NCBI GenBank assembly: GCA_017631705.1
Contig: JAGBSU010000137.1
Coordinates: 1-5,532 of the forward strand
DNA length: 5,532 bases
Direction of reading: 5' to 3'
From: Clostridia bacterium
Lineage (GTDB): Bacteria > Bacillota > Clostridia > Oscillospirales > Acutalibacteraceae
Shown: piece by piece, positions 1 through 5,519 of the stretch
Layout of the letters: each line of letters starts with the position of its first letter
How positions within the stretch are numbered: the stretch's first letter is position 1
Program-made: the position numbers and the translations under genes
The notes under the pieces: model-generated
Databases searched by the model: none
What the model was told of the DNA's origin: nothing
Seen by the model: only the letters and a program-made list of their open reading frames with translations

Positions 1-492
1 ATCCACGATGGCGACTATATCATGGTGGACGCTAGTTATACCGCCATTTATGTGATTCGGTGCATAAAACATCTGAAAAACATCACCCTGATTACCAACT
101 CGGTAGAAATTTTATTGGAATTGGCCGATAAGCAGGATTGGAACGTGCTTTCCACCGGCGGCGCCTTAAAAAAAGGCGGACTTTCCTGGGTGGGCACCTC
201 GGCCGAGCGTATGATTCGCGGATTCCACGTGGATATTGCCATTTGCTCCTCCAAAGGCTTGGATATCAACCGTGGAATTACCGATTCCAACGAAAAGGAT
301 TCACAAATTAAGCAAGCCATTTTTGCCGCCGCCGACCGTCGCGTTTTGGCGATTGACGGTACCAAATTTGATAAAATCTCGTTTGTGAAGGTGTGTGATG
401 TCAAGGATATTGACACCGTCGTCACCGACGAAGCCCCCGCCGAGCGTTGGGCGGAATACCTCAAAGAAAACGATGTCGAATTGGTTTACTAG
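1..492 (+). CDS. DeoR-family transcriptional regulator, C-terminal effector domain (5' end missing)
   Basis: The reading frame is open from base 1 and ends at TAG 490-492, so the N-terminal winged-helix DNA-binding domain lies outside the window. The visible 163 residues match the DeoR C-terminal sensor domain in order: an IHDGDYIMVDASYT segment where the family has its D-x-G-T/S-T phosphosugar loop, LITNS, STGGALKKGG, SSKGLDINRGITDSNE, and the late AIDGTKF motif (about 352-369). Members of this family usually repress sugar catabolic operons and are released by a phosphorylated sugar intermediate. Here the stop lies 8 bases before ackA, so the regulator is probably co-transcribed with, and controls, the enzymes that follow. 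The first loop reads DASYT rather than the usual D-x-G-T/S-T, which may affect ligand choice. An internal ATG at base 22 is not the real start, because homology continues upstream of it. The family call is secure; the ligand is unknown. Confidence 0.9.
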   Translation: MHDGDYIMVDASYTAIYVIRCIKHLKNITLITNSVEILLELADKQDWNVLSTGGALKKGGLSWVGTSAERMIRGFHVDIAICSSKGLDINRGITDSNEKDSQIKQAIFAAADRRVLAIDGTKFDKISFVKVCDVKDIDTVVTDEAPAERWAEYLKENDVELVY

Positions 493-501
493 AGGAAAGG
501 A
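491..501 (+). promoter_or_regulatory. ackA ribosome binding site with two competing start codons
   Basis: The purine run AGAGGAAAGGA overlaps the regulator's stop codon. Its first part (GAGG) is 5 bases from ATG 501. Its second part (AAGGA, 497-501) is 8 bases from TTG 510. Both pairings are plausible, so the Shine-Dalgarno sequence alone does not decide the start. Confidence 0.6.
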
Positions 502-1706
502 TGTTTTTCTTGAAAATCTTAGTCATTAACGCGGGCAGCTCGTCTCTTAAATACCAGCTGTTCGATATGGATACCGGTGCCGTTTTGGCAAAAGGTAACT
601 GTGAGCGTATCGGTGACACCACCGGTGTCATCACCCACAAGCGTCCCGATGCCGAACCGTACACCGCCACCCCCGCTTTGCCGACTCATGACGAAGCCTT
701 GGCCTTGGTGCTTGACCTGCTGGTCAGTCCGGAATACGGCGTTATCGGCAGTATTGAGGAAATTGATGCCGTCGGTCACCGTGTGGCACACGGCGGTGAA
801 AAATATAAGCAATCTACCCCGATTGACGACGAAGTGATTGCCTATTTGGAATCCATTGTTCCCATCAACCCGTTGCACGGTCCTCCTGCCATTTTGGGCA
901 TGAAGGCGTGCCGCCGCTTAATGAGCGATACTCCCCAAGTCGGCGTTTTCGATACCTCTTTCTACGCCAACATGGAGGACTTCCGCACCATTTATCCCCT
1001 ACCCTATGAACTGTATACCGAAAATAAAATCCGCCGCTACGGCTTCCACGGCACCTCACATCGCTATGTGTCCGCCAAAGCCGCCGAAATGCTCGGCAAA
1101 CCGATAGAAGAGCTCAAAATCGTCACCTGCCACTTGGGCAACGGCTCTTCCATCACCGCGGTGGATAAAGGCATTGCGATTGATACCTCGATGGGCTTCA
1201 CCCCGCAAGAAGGTGTGCCGATGGGTACTCGCAGCGGTACGATTGACCCCACGGTCATCCCCTACATCATGAAAGTGAAAAATCTGACGGTAGACGAAGT
1301 GGAAAATCTGCTCAACCGTCAATCGGGCTTGCTCGGTGTCAGCGGTTTGTCTAACGATGCCCGCAACATTTCCGAAGCAGCGGAAGCCGGCAATCCCCGT
1401 GCTATTTTGGCCATTCGTATGCTGGCAAACAGCATCAAAAAATACATCGGCAGTTACATTGCCGAAATGAACGGCATTGACGCCTTGGTCTTTACCGCCG
1501 GCATCGGCGAAAACGACCGCAACATGCGTCAAATGGTCTGTGCCGATATGGATTATCTCGGCATTGCCATCGACGAAGAGGTTAACCTCACCTGCCCACG
1601 CGGCAGTGCGGCAAACCTTTCCGCCGCAGGAGCCTCGGTTCAAACCTTGGTTATCCCCACCGATGAAGAATACATGATAGCGTTAGATACCGCTAAGTTT
1701 TGTTAA
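501..1706 (+). CDS. ackA: Acetate kinase (acetate/propionate kinase)
   Basis: This cytosolic kinase interconverts acyl-phosphate + ADP and carboxylate + ATP (acetate, often also propionate), the ATP-yielding last step of the pathway encoded here. The frame gives 401 residues, the usual family length. Visible signatures are NAGSSSLKY (residues 10-18), GHRVAHGG (92-99), VFDTSFY (149-155, with the catalytic-type Asp151), GFHGTSH (181-187), HLGNGSS (211-217), GTRSGTIDP (around Arg244) and GIGEN near the C-terminus. The TTG at 510 would give the family-typical N-terminus MKILVINAGSSS. It would also put the key residues at N7, R91, D148, H180, H208 and R241, the numbering I recall for the Methanosarcina thermophila enzyme, so it is a serious alternative start. 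The usual FDTAFH motif reads FDTSFY here. There is no encapsulation-peptide extension. The gene sits 8 bases after the regulator and 13 before the aldehyde dehydrogenase. Preference for acetate or propionate cannot be read from the sequence. Confidence 0.96.
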   Translation: MFFLKILVINAGSSSLKYQLFDMDTGAVLAKGNCERIGDTTGVITHKRPDAEPYTATPALPTHDEALALVLDLLVSPEYGVIGSIEEIDAVGHRVAHGGEKYKQSTPIDDEVIAYLESIVPINPLHGPPAILGMKACRRLMSDTPQVGVFDTSFYANMEDFRTIYPLPYELYTENKIRRYGFHGTSHRYVSAKAAEMLGKPIEELKIVTCHLGNGSSITAVDKGIAIDTSMGFTPQEGVPMGTRSGTIDPTVIPYIMKVKNLTVDEVENLLNRQSGLLGVSGLSNDARNISEAAEAGNPRAILAIRMLANSIKKYIGSYIAEMNGIDALVFTAGIGENDRNMRQMVCADMDYLGIAIDEEVNLTCPRGSAANLSAAGASVQTLVIPTDEEYMIALDTAKFC

Positions 1707-1719
1707 GGAGTGATTTTTT

Positions 1720-1785
1720 ATGGCAACCCCCATTTCCGAAGCTGAAGTTCGTCAATTGGTCAGCCAAGTCTTAAATCGTATGCAA
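1720..1785 (+). other. Putative encapsulation peptide of the aldehyde dehydrogenase
   Basis: Codons 1-22 encode an amphipathic helix containing VRQLVSQVLNRM, followed by QTGPAVSW, which looks like a flexible linker. Short N-terminal helices of this kind direct PduP and other cargo to microcompartment shells. The ordinary dehydrogenase fold begins only at about residue 38. This is a pattern-based call. Confidence 0.7.
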
Positions 1786-3165
1786 ACCGGTCCTGCCGTC
1801 TCGTGGGATTCCACCCAATACGACGGCCGCAAATTGATTGGTATTTTCGAAGATATGAATGAAGCGATTGAAGCCGCTAACACCGGTTATCGTGCCGTTC
1901 GTGCCATGAGCGTCGAACAACGTGAAAAGATTATCACCGAAATTCGCCGTCTGACTCGTGAAGAAGCCCCGATTATGGCAGAATTAGGCGTCAAAGAAAC
2001 CGGCATGGGCAAAGTGGAACACAAACGCTTAAAACACCTCTTGGTCGCCAATAAGACTCCCGGTACCGAAGACATTGTTTCGCAAGCCAAAACCGGTGAC
2101 GACGGCCTTACTTTGGTGGAAATGGCTCCGTTTGGCGTTGTCGGCGCTATCACGCCCAGCACCAACCCGAGCGAAACCGTCATTTGCAACAGCATTGGTA
2201 TGATTGCTGCCGGTAACGGTGTGGTATTCAACCCCCATCCCAATGCCATTGCCACTTCTAACTATGCCGTGGACTTGGTCAACCGTGCCAGCAAAACCGC
2301 CGGCGGTCCCGAAATCTTGGTTTGCTCCATGAAGAAACCGACCATGGACTCCGCCGCCATCATGCAATCGCATCCGTTGATTCGCTTGCTCGTTTGCACC
2401 GGTGGTCCCGGTGTGGTGCGTGCCGTGTTGTCGTCCGGTAAAAAAGCCATCGGCGCCGGTGCCGGTAACCCCCCTGTTATTGTGGACGATACCGCCGATA
2501 TCGCCAAAGCCGGTAAGGATATTATCGATGGTTGCACCTTCGATAACAACCTGCCCTGCATTGCTGAAAAAGAAGTATTTGCGTTCCGTAACATTGCCGA
2601 TGAACTCATTTCGGTGATGCAACGCAACGGTGCTTACAAAATCACTGCCGAACAAGCCGACCAATTGGCCGAAATCGTGCTGGATAAGAAAACCGACAAA
2701 AACGGCAAAGTCAAACGCGTGGTCAACCGTGACTGCGTGGGTCGTGACGCCGCCGTTCTGCTCGCAAAAATCGGTGTGCAAGTCAGCAACGATATTCGTT
2801 GCATCATTTGCGAAACCGATGCCAACCACTTGTTCGTGCAAGAAGAACTCATGATGCCGATTCTTCCCATCGTGCGCGTGGACAACATCGACCAAGCCAT
2901 CGAACTCGCTGTCAAAGCCGAGCACGGCAACCGTCATACTGCTCACATGCACTCCAAAAACATTGACAATCTTTCCCGTTTCGCCAAAGCGGTGGAAACC
3001 ACCATTTTCGTGAAAAACGCTCCGTCGTATGCCGGTATCGGTTTCGGCGGCGAGGGTCATGCCACCTTCACCATTGCCGGTCCCACCGGCGAGGGTATCA
3101 CCTCGGCACGCAGCTTTACCCGCCAACGCCGTTGCGTCATGGCAGATAGTTTCCGTATTATCTAA
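1720..3165 (+). CDS. pduP: CoA-acylating aldehyde dehydrogenase, PduP/EutE type, with encapsulation peptide
   Basis: It oxidises an aldehyde (propionaldehyde or acetaldehyde in characterised relatives) with NAD+ and CoA to acyl-CoA, normally inside a bacterial microcompartment. At 481 residues it fits the PduP/EutE group. Residues 1 to about 22 (MATPISEAEVRQLVSQVLNR and following) form a short amphipathic helix with hydrophobics every 3-4 residues. A Pro/Gly/Ser-containing linker follows, then the catalytic domain from about KLIGIFEDMNEAIEAA. Visible motifs are ITPSTNP, CTGGPGVVRAV (from residue 226), GAGAGNPP (245-252), the catalytic-cysteine segment NNLPCIAEKEV (Cys280), and a C-terminal GPTGEG...TRQRRC stretch typical of the family. 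ATG 1720 has AAGGAG (1705-1710) 9 bases upstream and keeps the helix. pduL follows after 14 bases. The choice between PduP and EutE, and hence the substrate, cannot be settled from the window; the enzyme class is clear. The microcompartment location is inferred from the N-terminal helix and the pairing with PduL. Confidence 0.94.
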   Translation: MATPISEAEVRQLVSQVLNRMQTGPAVSWDSTQYDGRKLIGIFEDMNEAIEAANTGYRAVRAMSVEQREKIITEIRRLTREEAPIMAELGVKETGMGKVEHKRLKHLLVANKTPGTEDIVSQAKTGDDGLTLVEMAPFGVVGAITPSTNPSETVICNSIGMIAAGNGVVFNPHPNAIATSNYAVDLVNRASKTAGGPEILVCSMKKPTMDSAAIMQSHPLIRLLVCTGGPGVVRAVLSSGKKAIGAGAGNPPVIVDDTADIAKAGKDIIDGCTFDNNLPCIAEKEVFAFRNIADELISVMQRNGAYKITAEQADQLAEIVLDKKTDKNGKVKRVVNRDCVGRDAAVLLAKIGVQVSNDIRCIICETDANHLFVQEELMMPILPIVRVDNIDQAIELAVKAEHGNRHTAHMHSKNIDNLSRFAKAVETTIFVKNAPSYAGIGFGGEGHATFTIAGPTGEGITSARSFTRQRRCVMADSFRII

Positions 3166-3171
3166 AAGGAG
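3166..3171 (+). promoter_or_regulatory. pduL ribosome binding site, fixing the start at ATG 3180
   Basis: AAGGAG lies 8 bases before ATG 3180, which is optimal. A GTG at 3171 in the same frame starts on the last base of this motif and so could not use it. The ATG is therefore chosen. Confidence 0.8.
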
Positions 3172-3179
3172 TGTCACTC

Positions 3180-3239
3180 ATGGCATACGATTCCCAAATG
3201 ATTTCCCAAATCGTCAACCGTATCATGGCAGAAGTCGGC
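3180..3239 (+). other. Putative encapsulation peptide of PduL
   Basis: Codons 1-20 encode a short amphipathic helix with hydrophobic residues Met7, Ile8, Ile11, Val12, Ile15 and Met16 spaced for one face. A linker separates it from the PduL fold. It shares the hydrophobic-face pattern and an N-R element with the N-terminal helix of the upstream aldehyde dehydrogenase, consistent with both enzymes being targeted to the same shell. Confidence 0.65.
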
Positions 3240-3827
3240 GGTCAACCGTCTACTGACGATACCGTTCCGGTCGGGGTTTCCAATCGTCACATTCACTTGT
3301 CTGCCGAAGACTTGGAAACTCTCTTCGGCAAAGGCTACGAATTGACGCCCATTAAAGATTTATCTCAACCCGGTCAATTCGCTTGCAAAGAAACGCTCAC
3401 CATCGTTGGTCCGTCGTTGCGCCCGATTGAAAACGTGCGCGTGCTCGGTCCGTTGCGTAAGCAATCGCAAGTAGAAATTTCCCGTACCGATTCGTTTGTC
3501 CTCAAAGTCAAACCGCCGGTGCGTGAATCCGGTAAATTAGACGGCTCGGCACCGGTCACCATCATCGGCCCGAAAGGCGTTGTCACCTTAAAAGAAGGTT
3601 GCATCATCGCCAACCGTCACATCCACATGAGCACAGAAGAAGGCGCCGCTTTTGGGCTTAAAGACTGCGATTACGTCACCGTCGAAGTAAACGGCGAACG
3701 CCGCACCACCTTCTATGACGTGCAAGTCCGTGTCCACAAAGATTTCCGTTTGGAAATGCACATCGATACCGACGATGCCAACGCTGCCGGTATCGGCAAC
3801 GGTGCCCGCGTGAAGGTCATTAAATAA
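3180..3827 (+). CDS. pduL: Phosphate propanoyltransferase (PduL-type phosphotransacylase)
   Basis: It converts acyl-CoA + phosphate to acyl-phosphate + CoA, recycling CoA inside the compartment and feeding AckA. PduL is unrelated to the classical phosphotransacetylase Pta. The protein has 215 residues. Residues 1-20 form an amphipathic helix (MAYDSQMISQIVNRIMAEVG) of encapsulation-peptide type, and a Gly/Ser/Thr/Asp linker follows. The two PduL halves are visible: VGVSNRHIHLS (His37, His39), GPLRKQSQVEIS (Arg93, Glu99), NRHIHMS (His147, His149) and EMHIDTDDANA (His194). These correspond, with an offset of 10-11, to the di-zinc ligands and conserved Arg that I recall from the Rhodopseudomonas palustris PduL structure (H48, H50, R103, E109, H157, H159, H204), so the active site looks complete. 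It is the last gene of the operon and its stop lies 2 bases before the terminator stem. The call is very secure; whether it acts on propionyl- or acetyl-CoA is open. Confidence 0.96.
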   Translation: MAYDSQMISQIVNRIMAEVGGQPSTDDTVPVGVSNRHIHLSAEDLETLFGKGYELTPIKDLSQPGQFACKETLTIVGPSLRPIENVRVLGPLRKQSQVEISRTDSFVLKVKPPVRESGKLDGSAPVTIIGPKGVVTLKEGCIIANRHIHMSTEEGAAFGLKDCDYVTVEVNGERRTTFYDVQVRVHKDFRLEMHIDTDDANAAGIGNGARVKVIK

Positions 3828-3829
3828 TC

Positions 3830-3862
3830 AAAAAAGAGAACACTCACCGTGTTCTCTTTTTT
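3830..3862. terminator. Bidirectional rho-independent terminator between pduL and sigK
   Basis: A perfect 14-base-pair stem (3830-3843 with 3849-3862) encloses the 5-base loop TCACC. The GC-bearing core is GAGAACAC/GTGTTCTC. It is flanked by A residues on the left and a T run to 3865 on the right. Read on either strand, the hairpin is followed by U residues, so it can end both the rightward metabolic operon and the leftward sigK transcript. It starts 2 bases after the pduL stop and reaches to within 1 base of the sigK stop. Confidence 0.93.
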
Positions 3863-3863
3863 T

Positions 3864-4574
3864 TTAACCTTTCTTTTGAAACCGTACGTCACCTTGTTCA
3901 AACCGCCGCCGCAGTTTTTCCAACGCTTTCTTTTCAATGCGTGACACATACGACCGCGAAATATCTAACCGCTTTGCCACTTGCCGTTGTGTCAATGGGT
4001 CGTGAATTAACCCGTACCGCCACCGAATCACTTCCTTTTCTCGCTCGGTCAAGGTTTCTTCCATATACCGGTACAACTTCGTCGCATTGATCTTGTTATC
4101 CAAATCCTCCGCAATGGTATCTTCTTGGGCAATCACGTCCATCAGCGTCAGCGTGTGTCCCTCTTTGTCCGTTTCAATCGGCTCCATAATAGAAACATCC
4201 TGTGCTGTCTTGCGGTTGGCACGAAAATGCATTAAAATTTCATTTTCCACACAGCGCGAAGCGTAGGTCGCCAAACGCACCCCTTTGGTGTAATCAAACG
4301 TGTTCACCGCTTTCATTAAGCCGATAGTACCAATCGAAATTAAATCGTCTTGGTCGCGCACCGAACTGTAATATTTTTTGATGATATGCGCCACCAACCG
4401 CAAATTGTGTTCCACCAACCGATTACGTGCCGCGATGTCCCCGTGCTCATGATAGGCCACCAAGCACTCATGCTCTTGCTCGGCGGAAAGCGGATGCGGA
4501 AACGAACCGGAATTCACCACTTGCAATGCCATAAAGAAAATGCGGGATAAGGAACGGAGTAATTCTGTCAACAT
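3864..4574 (-). CDS. sigK: RNA polymerase sporulation sigma factor SigK (pro-sigma-K)
   Basis: SigK is the late mother-cell sigma factor that drives spore coat, cortex-maturation and mother-cell lysis genes. From ATG 4574 the protein has 236 residues. Residues 1 to about 18 (MLTELLRSLSRIFFMALQ) are hydrophobic and resemble the membrane-anchoring pro-sequence removed by SpoIVFB in Bacillus. The SigK hallmark SGSFPHPLS (residues 22-30) follows. Region 2 includes NLRLVAHIIKKYY (57-69), DDLISIGTIGLMKAV (76-90), LATYASRCVENEILMHFRAN (101-120) and the downstream RKT. Region 4 includes LTEREKEVIRWRYGL (175-189) and the helix-turn-helix TQRQVAKRLDISRSYVSRIE (195-214). The Bacillus gene is split by the skin element in some strains; this copy is continuous. 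The chosen ATG has AAAGGG 8 bases upstream. GTG 4583, which adds three residues, abuts that motif and is less likely. It is convergent with the metabolic operon and has no evident functional link to it. Confidence 0.94.
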   Translation of the reverse strand: MLTELLRSLSRIFFMALQVVNSGSFPHPLSAEQEHECLVAYHEHGDIAARNRLVEHNLRLVAHIIKKYYSSVRDQDDLISIGTIGLMKAVNTFDYTKGVRLATYASRCVENEILMHFRANRKTAQDVSIMEPIETDKEGHTLTLMDVIAQEDTIAEDLDNKINATKLYRYMEETLTEREKEVIRWRYGLIHDPLTQRQVAKRLDISRSYVSRIEKKALEKLRRRFEQGDVRFQKKG

Positions 4575-4582
4575 ACACTTCA

Positions 4583-4588
4583 CCCTTT
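4583..4588 (-). promoter_or_regulatory. sigK ribosome binding site favouring ATG 4574
   Basis: On the minus strand AAAGGG (4588 to 4583) lies 8 bases before ATG 4574. The in-frame GTG at 4583 begins inside this motif, so the ATG is the better start. Confidence 0.65.
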
Positions 4589-4593
4589 CCCCA

Positions 4594-4630
4594 CACTATA
4601 TGCACCGTTTGTTTTTTTTTGCCTGTCCGC
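4594..4630 (-). promoter_or_regulatory. Possible sporulation promoter of sigK with a SpoIIID-like site
   Basis: On the minus strand CATATAGTG (4602 to 4594) resembles the -10 elements of sigma-E (CATACA-T) and sigma-K (CATANNNTA). No convincing -35 is present. GCGGACAGGC (4630 to 4621) fits the SpoIIID consensus WWRRACARNY at all but the two leading W positions. It would sit at about -33 to -42 relative to a start near 4588. The resulting leader would be only about 14 bases, just enough to hold the ribosome binding site. The match is suggestive and rests on remembered consensus sequences. Confidence 0.35.
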
Positions 4631-4713
4631 TTTCTATTGGTGTTTTTTGCTCACAATTTTGCAAAAAGAATAAAAGAGTATCTAATAATACCAAAGAAAT
4701 GGCTTTTTTATTA

Positions 4714-4742
4714 TTTTGCGGTGTCGCAATGTGTTGTATAAT
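4714..4742 (+). promoter_or_regulatory. Probable vegetative (sigma-A) promoter of the PIG-L deacetylase gene
   Basis: A perfect -10 hexamer TATAAT (4737-4742) stands 17 bases after a weak -35, TTTTGC (4714-4719). The predicted start is near 4749, giving a leader of about 26 bases that includes AAAGGAG at 4761-4767. The surroundings are A+T-rich, as expected for a promoter. The -35 is poor, so activation or another spacing is possible. Confidence 0.6.
4716..4729. promoter_or_regulatory. Inverted repeat within the promoter, possible operator
   Basis: TTGCG and CGCAA are perfect 5-base arms around GTGT, lying between and overlapping the proposed -35 and -10. A dimeric regulator bound here would block polymerase. 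The short arms could also arise by chance. Confidence 0.3.
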
Positions 4743-4774
4743 ACAATTATGAAATAACGGAAAGGAGTTTTACC

Positions 4775-5500
4775 ATGAATGTTTTAGCAATCGGTTGTCA
4801 TCCAGACGATGTGGAAATTGCTTGCGCCGGCACTCTTGCAAAATGTGTCAAACGAGGCGATAGAGTGGTCGTGTGCCATTCTTCCAGCGGTAACTTAGGG
4901 CACGTAATCATTCCGCCCGATGAACTCCGTGTCATCCGTGCCAACGAAGCCAAAAAAGCCGGTTCTCTTGCCGGTATCGAGGTCGTTTACGGCGGTTTTG
5001 ACGATTTGGAAATTTTCGATAGCGAGGATACGGCACGTGACCGCTTGGTGGATGTCATTCGTTATGCCAACCCCGATTTTATTATTACGCACAGCCCCGA
5101 CGATTACATGCCCGACCACACGGCGGTTTCCCGCTTGGTGTTCGATGCCTGCTTCACCGCCACCCTGCCCAACTATAACGATTACGAGCATCGTTACAGC
5201 ACGCCGGATACACCTCCCGCACGTTTGGTGCCGGTGTACTACATGGATACCTTGGCGGGTGTGGAATTCAACCCGACCGAGTACGTCGATATCACCGACG
5301 AAATCGATTTAAAAATCAAAATGTTAGAATGCCACGAAAGCCAACTCGTGTGGATGCGCGAACACGACGGCATTGATTTTGCCGATATGGTGCGTACCTG
5401 CTCTCGCTACCGCGGTTATCAATGCGGTGCTGCTTACGCGGAAGGCTTCCGTCAATGTCAAGTGTACTTAAAAGGAACAACCAAACGGTTGTTACCGTAA
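4775..5500 (+). CDS. PIG-L/LmbE-family zinc-dependent deacetylase
   Basis: Members of this family remove acetyl groups from N-acetylglucosamine-type substrates (for example GlcNAc-malate in bacillithiol synthesis, GlcNAc-inositol in mycothiol synthesis, and other amino sugars). The 241-residue protein shows the metal-site signature AIGCHPDDVEI (residues 5-15), with His9 and Asp12 as zinc ligands and Asp11 as the expected general base. The second part of the site is DYMPDHTAVSRLVF, with His115 as the third ligand. No signal peptide or membrane segment is seen, so it is probably cytosolic. The C-terminal part (EYVDITDEIDLK, KMLECHESQLVWM, RGYQCGAAYAEGF) resembles sugar-catabolism-associated members rather than clear BshB, so no symbol is given. 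AAAGGAG (4761-4767) lies 7 bases before ATG 4775. A gene with a strong ribosome binding site follows 19 bases after the stop and is probably in the same transcript. The family is secure; the substrate is unknown. Confidence 0.88.
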   Translation: MNVLAIGCHPDDVEIACAGTLAKCVKRGDRVVVCHSSSGNLGHVIIPPDELRVIRANEAKKAGSLAGIEVVYGGFDDLEIFDSEDTARDRLVDVIRYANPDFIITHSPDDYMPDHTAVSRLVFDACFTATLPNYNDYEHRYSTPDTPPARLVPVYYMDTLAGVEFNPTEYVDITDEIDLKIKMLECHESQLVWMREHDGIDFADMVRTCSRYRGYQCGAAYAEGFRQCQVYLKGTTKRLLP

Positions 5501-5519
5501 TTATAAGGAGGAAAACCGT

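Noticed and set aside
22..492. A complete short gene starting at ATG 22
   Set aside because: DeoR-domain homology (IHDGDYI) continues upstream of this ATG to the window edge, so the gene is truncated by the window rather than short.
1056..1643. A 195-codon open frame antisense to ackA
   Set aside because: It is a shadow of the conserved ackA coding sequence with no family motifs.
2029..3177. A 382-codon open frame antisense to the aldehyde dehydrogenase
   Set aside because: It mirrors the codon bias of pduP. Its translation is rich in Gly, His, Asn and Thr without recognisable domains, and it overlaps a well-supported gene along its whole length.
3171..3179. GTG 3171 as the pduL start
   Set aside because: It overlaps the AAGGAG motif that is ideally placed for ATG 3180.
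4657..4666. The perfect palindrome TTTTGCAAAA in the intergenic region
   Set aside because: It is A+T-rich and short, likely by chance in this composition, and no partner site or promoter element is placed with it.
4540..4752. A 70-codon rightward frame over the sigK 5' end and the intergenic region, with hydrophobic stretches
   Set aside because: It has no Shine-Dalgarno sequence, overlaps sigK and its ribosome binding site, and runs through the proposed promoter of the deacetylase. The internal ATG at 4699 (17 codons) also lacks a ribosome binding site.
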